Source: Marinobacter antarcticus
GTDB taxonomy: Bacteria > Pseudomonadota > Gammaproteobacteria > Pseudomonadales > Oleiphilaceae
Direction of reading: 5' to 3'
Assembly (NCBI RefSeq): GCF_900142385.1
Contig: NZ_FRAQ01000001.1
Location: 1-64,000, forward strand
Length of the DNA stretch: 64,000 nucleotides
Shown here: positions 57,177-64,000 of the stretch, piece after piece
Layout of the letters: each line of letters opens with the position of its first letter
Numbering within the stretch: position 1 is the first letter of the stretch
Notes under the pieces: generated by a model
The model's database searches: none
What the model saw: the letters and a program-made list of their open reading frames with translations, nothing else
Told to the model about the DNA's origin: nothing
Position numbers and translations under genes: made by a program

Positions 57177-57983
57177 TTAAAGGCCAATCTCGATATCGTA
57201 ATCCATGATCACAGGAGCGTGATCCGAAAAGCGCGTCGTGCTGTCGATCCAGCCATCCTGAATGGTCTTGCGAATACCCGGCGTGATCAACTGGTAATCC
57301 ACCCGAATACCCGCATTCTTCGGTGAACCTTCAGCCTGCTCCGGCCACCAGGTAAACTGATTACCCTGCTTGTTGATGTCGCGGAACGCATCAACGCAGC
57401 CCATCTCATCAAACAGCCGGTCAAGCCCGGCACGCTCGTGGGGCAGAAACCCGGAAAAATCCAGCTTGTGGTACAAAGGACTGGCATCCGTCACATGATG
57501 AGCCGTCTGCAGGTTCGCACCGAAAATGAACTGACGGCGCTTACGCAGCGTTTTCTGCATGTGGAGCCCGAATGCCTCCATAAAGTCATCTTTGTGGTCA
57601 AGCACCGTCAGATCATCTTCACTGATCAGCTCATCCTCACGACCAAGAGCGCAGGGAGCCAGCACACAGGCAACAGAAACCTTGTCAAAATCCGCCTGAA
57701 TAAAGCGCCCTTCACGATCCGCCTGCTCGTTGGCAAAACCGTACATAATGGCCTTGGGGAAATGCCGCGTGTAAATACCCACGCCGCCATCCTCATTGTT
57801 TTCGCCATCAATGAAATGGGCCTCATACCCTTCAGGGATGAGATTGAAATCCTCAATTTCATACGCGCGCATACGGTGATCCTGAACACAGACAACGTCT
57901 GCGTCCTGCTCGGCTAGCCAGTCAAAGAAACCTTTCTCAACAGCCCGGGCAAGACCGTTGACGCTGATTGATACTACCCGCAT
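57177..57983 (-). CDS. crc: Catabolite repression control protein Crc (inactive ExoIII fold)
   Basis: 268-residue member of the exonuclease III/AP endonuclease fold, located between rph and pyrE exactly as crc in Pseudomonas. ExoIII catalytic positions are altered: the LQE glutamate is D35 (CVQDHRM) and the GDxN motif is GANL (A156, L158), while SDHAP near the C-terminus is kept. Strong family identity is seen in DYQLITPGIRK and DRLFDEMGCVDAFR. Crc does not cut DNA; it stabilises Hfq on A-rich leader sequences and blocks translation. AGGGA lies upstream of the ATG. The antagonist RNA crcZ is encoded at 25.8 kb. Its label could wrongly be read as exodeoxyribonuclease III. Confidence 0.9.
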   Translation of the reverse strand: MRVVSISVNGLARAVEKGFFDWLAEQDADVVCVQDHRMRAYEIEDFNLIPEGYEAHFIDGENNEDGGVGIYTRHFPKAIMYGFANEQADREGRFIQADFDKVSVACVLAPCALGREDELISEDDLTVLDHKDDFMEAFGLHMQKTLRKRRQFIFGANLQTAHHVTDASPLYHKLDFSGFLPHERAGLDRLFDEMGCVDAFRDINKQGNQFTWWPEQAEGSPKNAGIRVDYQLITPGIRKTIQDGWIDSTTRFSDHAPVIMDYDIEIGL

Positions 57984-58064
57984 ACGTGTTCCCTGATTCG
58001 GTTTGTGTGTATGATACCGTTTTTACGCGTTATTTAAAGATCCACACCCGCCAGAAGCCTTGCT

Positions 58065-58703
58065 ATGCACGACTATCAGCAAAATTTCATTGAATTCGCC
58101 ATCCGCCGCAACGTACTTCGTTTTGGTGATTTCACACTCAAGTCCGGTCGCACCAGCCCATACTTTTTTAACGCAGGGCTGTTTAACACCGGGGACGACC
58201 TGCTTCAGCTCAGCACGGCCTACGCTGCAGCCATCGGCCGCAGCGGTCTGGATTATGACATCATTTTCGGGCCTGCCTATAAGGGCATTCCGCTGGCAAC
58301 CGTGACTGCCATGGCGCTGGCCCGCGAGGGTAACAGCAAGCCGTTTGCCTTCAACCGTAAAGAAAAGAAAGATCACGGTGAAGGCGGTAATATTGTTGGC
58401 GCACCGTTGCAAGGTAAAGTACTAATCGTCGATGATGTAATTACTGCTGGCACAGCCATACGCGAATCTATAGATATTATCCGTGCCGCCGGGGCAGAAC
58501 CAGCCGGTGTACTGATCGCCTTGGACCGACAGGAGCGGGGAAACAGCGAACTCTCCGCCATACAGGAAGTTGAGAGCGAATTTGGCATCCCGGTTGTCAG
58601 CATCATACGTCTGGAACAGGTTCTGGACTATCTTGAGACCAATCCGGAATTTTCTGGCCACGCCGCGAAGGTAGCCAGCTACCGGGAACGTTACGGAGTC
58701 TGA
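58065..58703 (+). CDS. pyrE: Orotate phosphoribosyltransferase
   Basis: Makes OMP from orotate and PRPP. 212 residues with [19 protein letters not shown], the [11 protein letters not shown] segment, the flexible loop [13 protein letters not shown] and the PRPP-binding motif [13 protein letters not shown]. Divergent from crc over about 80 bases. A DUF4124 gene follows after 3 bases. Confidence 0.97.
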   Translation: MHDYQQNFIEFAIRRNVLRFGDFTLKSGRTSPYFFNAGLFNTGDDLLQLSTAYAAAIGRSGLDYDIIFGPAYKGIPLATVTAMALAREGNSKPFAFNRKEKKDHGEGGNIVGAPLQGKVLIVDDVITAGTAIRESIDIIRAAGAEPAGVLIALDRQERGNSELSAIQEVESEFGIPVVSIIRLEQVLDYLETNPEFSGHAAKVASYRERYGV

Positions 58704-58706
58704 CTG

Positions 58707-59360
58707 ATGCAAAAGCGCCTGACTGCATTTTCAGCCACGGCCTCTGCACTCTTGCTGACGCTGAGTATAGCAACCCATGCAGAAGCGGGCATGTACCGTT
58801 ACACGGACGAAAGCGGCCAGATCGTGATCAGCAACACCATTCCCCAGCAAGCCACAAAACGCGGCTACGACATCCTCAATTCAAATGGTCGCGTAGAGAA
58901 AGTCATCCCTCCGGCGCCGACGGAAGATGAAATTGCCGTTCGCGAAGCAGAAAAGCAGCGCCAGAAGGAACTCGCCGTTCAGCGCGAGAATGACGCTCAA
59001 CTACTAAAGCGCTTCAGCCATCCGGATCAGGCAATCAGAGCCATGCATCGCAAATTGAATGAGCTGCGAGGCCTGATTCAGCTCAAGCGGGGCAACATCT
59101 CTGTTATCTCAAGCCAACTCGACAACGAGCAGAGTCGGGCCGCAAACATGGAGCGTTCCGGGCAAAAAGTACCGGACGCAACTCTTGACAAGATCCGCCG
59201 TCTTGAATCACAGATCCGCGATATCGAGAGGGAAATCTCCTGGCAAACTCAGGAAACGGATTCCCTGATACAGTCGTTTGAGGCAGATATAAAACGGCTT
59301 GAAAAAGTCACTGGCGAAACCCGCACGCTATCGCTGGATCCGGTCAATACCGTGGATTAA
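58707..59360 (+). CDS. DUF4124 periplasmic protein with coiled coil
   Basis: 217 residues: signal peptide (about 1-27, ending HAEA), a DUF4124 domain (MYRYTDESGQIVISNTIPQQATKRGYDILNSNG at about 28-60), then long charged helices predicted as coiled coil (about 75-205). DUF4124 proteins are periplasmic and of unknown function. Starts 3 bases after pyrE; ends at a strong bidirectional terminator. Confidence 0.85.
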   Translation: MQKRLTAFSATASALLLTLSIATHAEAGMYRYTDESGQIVISNTIPQQATKRGYDILNSNGRVEKVIPPAPTEDEIAVREAEKQRQKELAVQRENDAQLLKRFSHPDQAIRAMHRKLNELRGLIQLKRGNISVISSQLDNEQSRAANMERSGQKVPDATLDKIRRLESQIRDIEREISWQTQETDSLIQSFEADIKRLEKVTGETRTLSLDPVNTVD

Positions 59361-59402
59361 CCAGCTTTCGGGGCACGAACACCAGAGCACCATTAACCAA
59401 AC

Positions 59403-59442
59403 AAAAAAGGGGCGCCAAAACTCAGTTCGGCGCCCCTTTTTT
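59403..59442. terminator. Bidirectional rho-independent terminator
   Basis: AAAAAAGGGGCGCC (59403-59416) and GGCGCCCCTTTTTT (59429-59442) are perfectly symmetric around a 12-base loop, serving the DUF4124 gene and the convergent phasin-like gene. Confidence 0.95.
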
Positions 59443-59488
59443 GTGCACCAGCACAAACTTCGTGCTGGCATTACTGGTTCACCCTAAA

Positions 59489-59908
59489 TCAGGCTGAAGC
59501 AGCTTCCGTCTTCTCTGCTACTTTTTTCTTGGCAGCAGGCTTGCTGGCTGCAGGCTTCTTGGCCGCTACAGACTTCTTGGCCTCCTGAGCTGCATCGGAT
59601 ACATCGTCTGCCGCTTCAGATACTGCGTCTGCGCCTTCAACTGCTTCTTTCTCAAGCTTTGCTACCAGATCGGCTGCAAAGTTGCCAAAGCGGCTGTTCA
59701 GGTTACGCAGTTGGCCGAAAAGACTGTCACTGTAGCCGTTATAACGAGTGCGCAAAGTTTTAACACTGTACTCACGCGCCCCAGACTCTAGCTTTTCCGC
59801 GTAGTCAAACGGCATGGACGCGAGCTTCTTCTGCTGCTCTTCAGCAGCGTTGATGCCCTTGTCTACGATTTCCTGTAGCTGTTCCTGATAAGTTTTAAGT
59901 TTACCCAT
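59489..59908 (-). CDS. Phasin-like protein with Lys/Ala-rich tail
   Basis: 139 residues from the ATG at 59908, with AGGAG 7 bases upstream. The N-terminal 90 residues form amphipathic helices like phasins (LKTYQEQLQEIVDKGINAAEEQ, then NLNSRFGNFAADLVAKLEKEAVEG). The C-terminus (about 110-139) is an Ala/Lys/Pro repeat, KKPAASKPAAKKKVAEK, like the histone H1-like DNA-binding tail of PhaF. The likely role is polyhydroxyalkanoate granule coating and segregation, but no other pha gene is in the window, so a nucleoid-associated role is also possible. A longer open frame upstream is not supported. Confidence 0.75.
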   Translation of the reverse strand: MGKLKTYQEQLQEIVDKGINAAEEQQKKLASMPFDYAEKLESGAREYSVKTLRTRYNGYSDSLFGQLRNLNSRFGNFAADLVAKLEKEAVEGADAVSEAADDVSDAAQEAKKSVAAKKPAASKPAAKKKVAEKTEAASA

Positions 59909-60252
59909 GTCATTTCTCCTTGATTTGCTTAAGTTCTTTTGAAACCTCTCCCTATCGCTTCTGACCAATGCTTGATCTGCCTGATCCGCTCTAAGGTGAA
60001 AGCTTTTCTTTGATCTTGGAACCAAGGTTACGGGGAAAAATTAGAATGTTCATACTAAAAGCGGAGGATGCACGCACGAAGCATATAGGTTTTTTTACGG
60101 ATTATTCACTTGCCAGACGCCCCTCAATCCGCATAATGCGTAGCTCTTTTTTGTAGCACGCCTCCCCGTTTTATACCGGTTCTGCGAACCCGTAAAAACA
60201 GAGGCTGCAACGCCAGCCCTGACGTGCGAATTCTATAGTTATAGAGAGTGCC
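59909..60252. other. Divergent intergenic region (344 bases)
   Basis: Separates the phasin-like gene from the FN3 lipoprotein gene and must hold both promoters. It has short inverted repeats (CTTGG-AA-CCAAG near 60013-60024 and CTATA-GT-TATAG at 60233-60244, just before the FN3 gene) and several T-runs, but no consensus promoter I can defend and no gene. Confidence 0.4.
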
Positions 60253-60768
60253 ATGAAGAGCGCCATGCCTTACCGATTATCCTCCCGGCGGAGCGGGTTT
60301 AACCTGTTTGCTTGCGTGCCTTTTATTGCTTTCATCTCTGCGCTGACTCTGCTTACCGGCTGCCAGGAAGACGATCGAGGCACCCACACAACCGTTCTCC
60401 GCGCATCAGAGCTGGCAAACGGTCGGCTCGACATGGCTACAGGTGGATTGCTTGAAACACTTGGGCAGGGAAAACAGGCAAACAGCTCTGCAAAAGAAGC
60501 AAAACCGCCCAAGGCACTGAGCTGGAGCGCGCCGCAAACACGGGAAGACGGCTCCGCGTTAAAGCCTGGGCAAATTGCCGGGTTCCGGATCTACTACCGG
60601 TTACGGTATGAAAAACGCTTCAGCGTAATACCAGTCAACAACCCGCAGCGCACAAGCCAGCCACTCACTGACCTGCCACCTGGCGCTTACGAATTTGCGA
60701 TTACAACGGTTGATGCAGAGGGTCTGGAAAGCAGGCGCTCTCCAGCCGTAATGGTCGATCTGATCTGA
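60253..60768 (+). CDS. Lipoprotein with fibronectin type III-like domain
   Basis: 171 residues: a basic N-terminus, long hydrophobic signal and lipobox LLTGC (cysteine about residue 37), then a low-complexity linker and a single FN3-like beta-sandwich (about 90-170; KALSWSAPQTREDG, GFRIYYRLRYEKRF, YEFAITTVDAEGLES). Likely an outer-membrane lipoprotein; binding partner unknown. The ribosome binding site is AGAG. Converges on DUF2782. Confidence 0.8.
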   Translation: MKSAMPYRLSSRRSGFNLFACVPFIAFISALTLLTGCQEDDRGTHTTVLRASELANGRLDMATGGLLETLGQGKQANSSAKEAKPPKALSWSAPQTREDGSALKPGQIAGFRIYYRLRYEKRFSVIPVNNPQRTSQPLTDLPPGAYEFAITTVDAEGLESRRSPAVMVDLI

Positions 60769-60777
60769 GCGGAGCGC

Positions 60778-61116
60778 TTACCAGCGGAACAGAACCCAGC
60801 TCGGAATCAGCATGCCGGAATCAGCCTCCCGGATCCATCCGCCGCCGTCAGCGGGCACCAGGTAATATTCACGGCCAACTTCCGGCACTACTTTTATCTC
60901 CATGAGCTGTCCGTTCACCCTGTACTCGTAAAACACCTTGTCATCACCGGGCCGGATAACAATCTGCGGGCCGTCACTGGATGACTGATAATCAGACACC
61001 ACGACCGGCTCTCTGGGCGTTTCTACAACGGTCTCATCCAGAGCACCGCTTTCCTGTGCCAGCACAGGCCCAAGGCCGCTGACAAGCAACAATGCGGAAC
61101 AGGCGATTCTTTTCAT
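60778..61116 (-). CDS. DUF2782 periplasmic protein
   Basis: 112 residues from the ATG at 61116, with a signal peptide (about 1-20, ending VLAQ) and the DUF2782 core (PQIVIRPGDDKVFYEYRVNGQLMEIKVVPEVGREYYLVPADG, ending SWVLFRW). A DUF2782 gene divergent from polA is conserved in Pseudomonas. Function unknown. Confidence 0.88.
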   Translation of the reverse strand: MKRIACSALLLVSGLGPVLAQESGALDETVVETPREPVVVSDYQSSSDGPQIVIRPGDDKVFYEYRVNGQLMEIKVVPEVGREYYLVPADGGGWIREADSGMLIPSWVLFRW

Positions 61117-61203
61117 TTTCGTGATACCCTTTTGTTCATCGAATTGAGTACAGAGTTGCACAAGCCAACCCACGCTTCAATCAGAATCCGGATCCGTTTT
61201 GAC

Positions 61204-63948
61204 ATGACTGAACAAAAGAACCCACCTGTGGTACTTGTGGACGGTTCGTCCTATTTATTCCGTGCTTATCATGCACTTCCGCCACTAACCACCAGCAAAA
61301 ATCACCCCACCGGCGCCATCAAGGGCGTCATCGCAATGATCCGGCGGCTGGAGCAGGACTTCCCCGGTTCAAAGCTGGTTGTGGTGTTCGATGCCAAGGG
61401 CAAAACCTTCCGCCACGATCTCTACGAAGAGTATAAAGCCAATCGCCCGCCAATGCCGGACGATCTGGCCATGCAGATTGAGCCCATCCACCAGATGGTA
61501 AAAGCCATGGGGCTGCCACTACTGATTGTGGAGGGAGTGGAAGCCGACGATGTGATTGGCACTCTGGCCAACGAAGCCACCAGCAAAGGCATTGATGTGG
61601 TGGTCTCAACCGGCGATAAGGATATGGCCCAACTGGTCAGCGATCACGTAACGCTGATCAACACCATGACCGAAACGCGGATGGACCGGGACGGTGTGAA
61701 AGAGAAGTTTGGCGTTCGCCCCGACCAGATAATCGACTACCTGGCTCTGGTCGGCGACAAGGTAGACAACATTCCCGGCGTCAACAAATGCGGCCCGAAA
61801 ACAGCGGTAAAATGGCTAGAGGCTTACGACAATCTGGACAGCGTGATTGAGCATGCCGGCGAGATCAAAGGCAAGATTGGCGAGTATCTGCGTGAGGCCA
61901 TCGATACCCTGCCCCTGAGTCGGGAACTGGCCACCATCAAAATGGATGTAGCCCTCGCGTTTGGTCTGGAAGATCTGCAGGAGCGACAGCAAAGCGACGA
62001 AGATCTTCTGGAACTGTTCAGAGAATACGAATTAAGGAGCTGGGTTGCAGAACTGGAGGCCAAAGCCTCTAAAACCGCTGAAGCCGGCGACAATCGGACT
62101 GCAGAATCCGATGACAATAATGCGCTGGCTGCACAGGAAAAACATTACAGCGTAATCACCAGCCAGGAAGAACTCGATGAGTGGGTAACAAGACTCAAAA
62201 AATCCGAGCTATTCGCTTTTGACACTGAAACCACAAGCCTGCGGTACATGAGCGCCGAGGTGGTGGGTGTGTCGTTCGCCATCAAGGCGGGCGAGGCGGC
62301 TTACGTGCCCTTTGGCCACGATTATATGGGGGCTCCTGAGCAGCTCGATCGCGAGGAAGTACTGACCCAGCTCAAACCTCTGCTGGAAGACCCAAAGCAG
62401 AAGAAAGTTGGCCAGAACCTTAAGTACGACAAGAACGTACTGGCCAACCACGACATCTGTCTGGAAGGCATCGCTGAAGACACCATGGTGGAATCTTACG
62501 TGCTGAACTCGGTTTCATCCCGCCATGACATGGACACTCTGGCCCGAAATTATCTGGGCGAGGAAACCATTACCTTTGAGTCCATTGCCGGGAAAGGTGC
62601 CAAGCAGCTCACTTTTAACCAGCTGGATCTGGAAATGGCGGGGCCCTATGCAGCAGAAGACGCTGACATAACCTTGCGCCTGCATCAGGTTCTACGACCG
62701 CAACTGGCCAAGATCGGCAAACTACAGTCGGTTTATGAGGACATAGACTTGCCCCTGGTGCCAGTGCTGTCTCGCATGGAGCAGCGCGGCACGCTGATCA
62801 GCGCCAGCACCCTGCGCCAGCATAGCCAGGAACTGGCGGAGCGGATGGCCGAACTGGAAAAAGAAGCCCACGCAGTGGCTGGCGAAAACTTTAACCTGGG
62901 CTCACCCAAGCAATTGCAGGTCATTTTCTACGAGAAGATGGGCCTCCCGGTGATCAAGAAAACACCCAAAGGCGCGCCTTCTACAGCAGAGCCAGTATTG
63001 CAGGAGCTGGCCCACGAGCACGAACTGCCCAGACTGATTCTGGAACACCGCAGCCTGAGCAAGCTCAAGTCCACCTACACAGATACCCTGCCGGAGCTGA
63101 TCCACCACCGCACAGGGCGGGTGCATACCTCTTACCACCAGGCGGTCACAGCCACCGGACGTCTGTCCTCATCGGAGCCAAATCTGCAGAACATTCCTAT
63201 CCGCACCGAGCAGGGTCGGCGCATTCGCCAGGCCTTTATCGCCGAGAAAGGCTATAAACTTCTGGCGGCGGACTACTCGCAGATTGAATTGCGGATCATG
63301 GCCCACCTGTCTGGTGACAAAGGTCTGCTGACGGCCTTCGAAAATGGCGAAGACATTCATAAAGCAACAGCAGCAGAAGTCTTCGGTGTGGCGCGGGGCG
63401 ATGTAAACAGCGACCAGCGCCGCAGCGCCAAAGCCATCAACTTCGGCCTGATTTACGGCATGTCGGCGTTCGGACTGGCCCGCCAACTGGATGTGGGTCG
63501 CAAGATTGCCCAGCAATATATCGACCGCTATTTCGAGCGCTATCCGGGTGTTTTGCAATATATGGATAACATCCGAAAGCAGGCCCACAACGATGGCTAT
63601 GTTGAAACACTGTATGGCCGACGCCTGTATCTGCCTGAAATCAATGCGCGCAACAAACAGCTGCAGCAGGCCGCCGAGCGGACGGCTATCAATGCCCCCA
63701 TGCAGGGAACAGCCGCCGATATTATCAAGCTGGCCATGATTGAAGTAGAGCGCTGGCTGCTTGCGGAGCACCCTGAAACTGCCCGCATGACCATGCAGGT
63801 GCACGACGAACTGATTCTGGAGGTGAAGGCAGAAGCCGCTGACGAGATCCGCGAAGGGCTTATCAAACGCATGTCCGGCGCGGTGAAGTTAGCGGTGCCA
63901 CTGCTGGTAGAAGCTGGCGTGGGCGACAACTGGGACGAAGCCCACTAG
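61204..63948 (+). CDS. polA: DNA polymerase I
   Basis: Okazaki-fragment maturation and repair. 914 residues: 5'-3' exonuclease domain (about 1-300; VLVDGSSYLFRAYHALPPL, GVEADDVIGTLA), 3'-5' exonuclease domain (about 325-520) with D340 and E342 in FDTETTSL intact, and polymerase domain with motif A (LAADYSQIELRIMAHLSGD), the O-helix (RRSAKAINFGLIYGMSAFG) and motif C MQVHDELILE (D868, E869). The ATG at 61204 gives the usual N-terminus; an in-frame extension to 61132 is not conserved. Divergent from DUF2782. Confidence 0.98.
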   Translation: MTEQKNPPVVLVDGSSYLFRAYHALPPLTTSKNHPTGAIKGVIAMIRRLEQDFPGSKLVVVFDAKGKTFRHDLYEEYKANRPPMPDDLAMQIEPIHQMVKAMGLPLLIVEGVEADDVIGTLANEATSKGIDVVVSTGDKDMAQLVSDHVTLINTMTETRMDRDGVKEKFGVRPDQIIDYLALVGDKVDNIPGVNKCGPKTAVKWLEAYDNLDSVIEHAGEIKGKIGEYLREAIDTLPLSRELATIKMDVALAFGLEDLQERQQSDEDLLELFREYELRSWVAELEAKASKTAEAGDNRTAESDDNNALAAQEKHYSVITSQEELDEWVTRLKKSELFAFDTETTSLRYMSAEVVGVSFAIKAGEAAYVPFGHDYMGAPEQLDREEVLTQLKPLLEDPKQKKVGQNLKYDKNVLANHDICLEGIAEDTMVESYVLNSVSSRHDMDTLARNYLGEETITFESIAGKGAKQLTFNQLDLEMAGPYAAEDADITLRLHQVLRPQLAKIGKLQSVYEDIDLPLVPVLSRMEQRGTLISASTLRQHSQELAERMAELEKEAHAVAGENFNLGSPKQLQVIFYEKMGLPVIKKTPKGAPSTAEPVLQELAHEHELPRLILEHRSLSKLKSTYTDTLPELIHHRTGRVHTSYHQAVTATGRLSSSEPNLQNIPIRTEQGRRIRQAFIAEKGYKLLAADYSQIELRIMAHLSGDKGLLTAFENGEDIHKATAAEVFGVARGDVNSDQRRSAKAINFGLIYGMSAFGLARQLDVGRKIAQQYIDRYFERYPGVLQYMDNIRKQAHNDGYVETLYGRRLYLPEINARNKQLQQAAERTAINAPMQGTAADIIKLAMIEVERWLLAEHPETARMTMQVHDELILEVKAEAADEIREGLIKRMSGAVKLAVPLLVEAGVGDNWDEAH

Positions 63949-64000
63949 GGAGTTAATAAAAACAGCTTTCAATGGTTCCCCCGGGCGCGGGGGCAGCCAC
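63949..64000. other. Sequence after polA, cut by the window edge
   Basis: 52 bases. An AT-rich stretch (GTTAATAAAAACAGCTTTCA) is followed by a GC-rich palindrome, GGTTCCCCCGGGCGCGGGGG. It could be the stem of a polA terminator or of a small RNA (an sRNA gene after polA is common: Spot 42 in enterobacteria, ErsA in Pseudomonas), or a single type I-E-like CRISPR repeat. One incomplete copy cannot decide. Confidence 0.3.

Noticed and set aside
57177..57983. Call as active exodeoxyribonuclease III (xthA)
   Set aside because: Catalytic Glu and the GDxN motif are substituted and the gene lies between rph and pyrE, as crc does.

Overview
The window is about 64 kb of ordinary-looking gammaproteobacterial chromosome with moderately high GC, dense coding and almost no mobile DNA. 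Gene content and order resemble Pseudomonas. The mix of a P. aeruginosa-type secreted lipase, a phasin-like protein and a CbrAB/CrcZ/Crc circuit suggests Marinobacter or a close relative. This is an inference from gene order and protein similarity recalled from memory; no search was run.

Layout. 0-7 kb: a strong promoter leaving the left edge (probably an rRNA operon), tyrS, an M23 peptidoglycan peptidase, anmK, erpA, a bactofilin with a coiled-coil membrane partner, and argC. 7-12 kb: a CLC-type chloride protein, hemJ, then the overlapping thiD-thiE-hemL cluster. 12-16 kb: a secreted family I.1 lipase, a TPR lipoprotein and PBP1b. 16-21 kb: a fused kinase-like protein, a pentapeptide/Rieske pair, sfsA, dksA and gluQRS. 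21-26 kb: cbrX-cbrA-cbrB and the small RNA crcZ. 26-33 kb: pcnB-folK-panB-panC-pgi, then a second folK with folB, then plsY. 33-39 kb: tsaD, the rpsU-dnaG-rpoD macromolecular synthesis operon and a tRNA-Ile(CAU). 39-44 kb: two DUF4398-type lipoproteins (one with an OmpA domain), a DUF465 protein, an orphan molybdopterin oxidoreductase and DUF2489. 44-57 kb: YbaK-HDOD protein, recG-oxyR, an epimerase-like protein, ridA-spoT-rpoZ-gmk, a tandem universal stress protein with a pseudouridine synthase, yicC and rph. 57-64 kb: a large intergenic inverted repeat, crc, pyrE, DUF4124, a phasin-like protein, an FN3 lipoprotein, DUF2782 and polA.

Most notable system. The window carries nearly a whole carbon catabolite repression circuit. 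CbrA/CbrB (with the small membrane protein CbrX) would activate a sigma-54 promoter upstream of an RNA with five A-rich Hfq-type motifs, several displayed in hairpin loops (crcZ). The co-repressor Crc, an ExoIII fold with a decayed active site, is encoded about 31 kb away. A lipase gene at 12 kb has an A-rich motif in a hairpin loop just upstream of its ribosome binding site, as expected of an Hfq/Crc target. Only hfq is missing from the window.

Other points worth attention: thiD appears to start at ATC, erpA and folB at TTG, and spoT at GTG. The second FolK lacks two conserved active-site residues. The lipase has no adjacent foldase gene. A 29-bp-arm inverted repeat follows rph. A single CRISPR-repeat-like palindrome is cut by the right edge.
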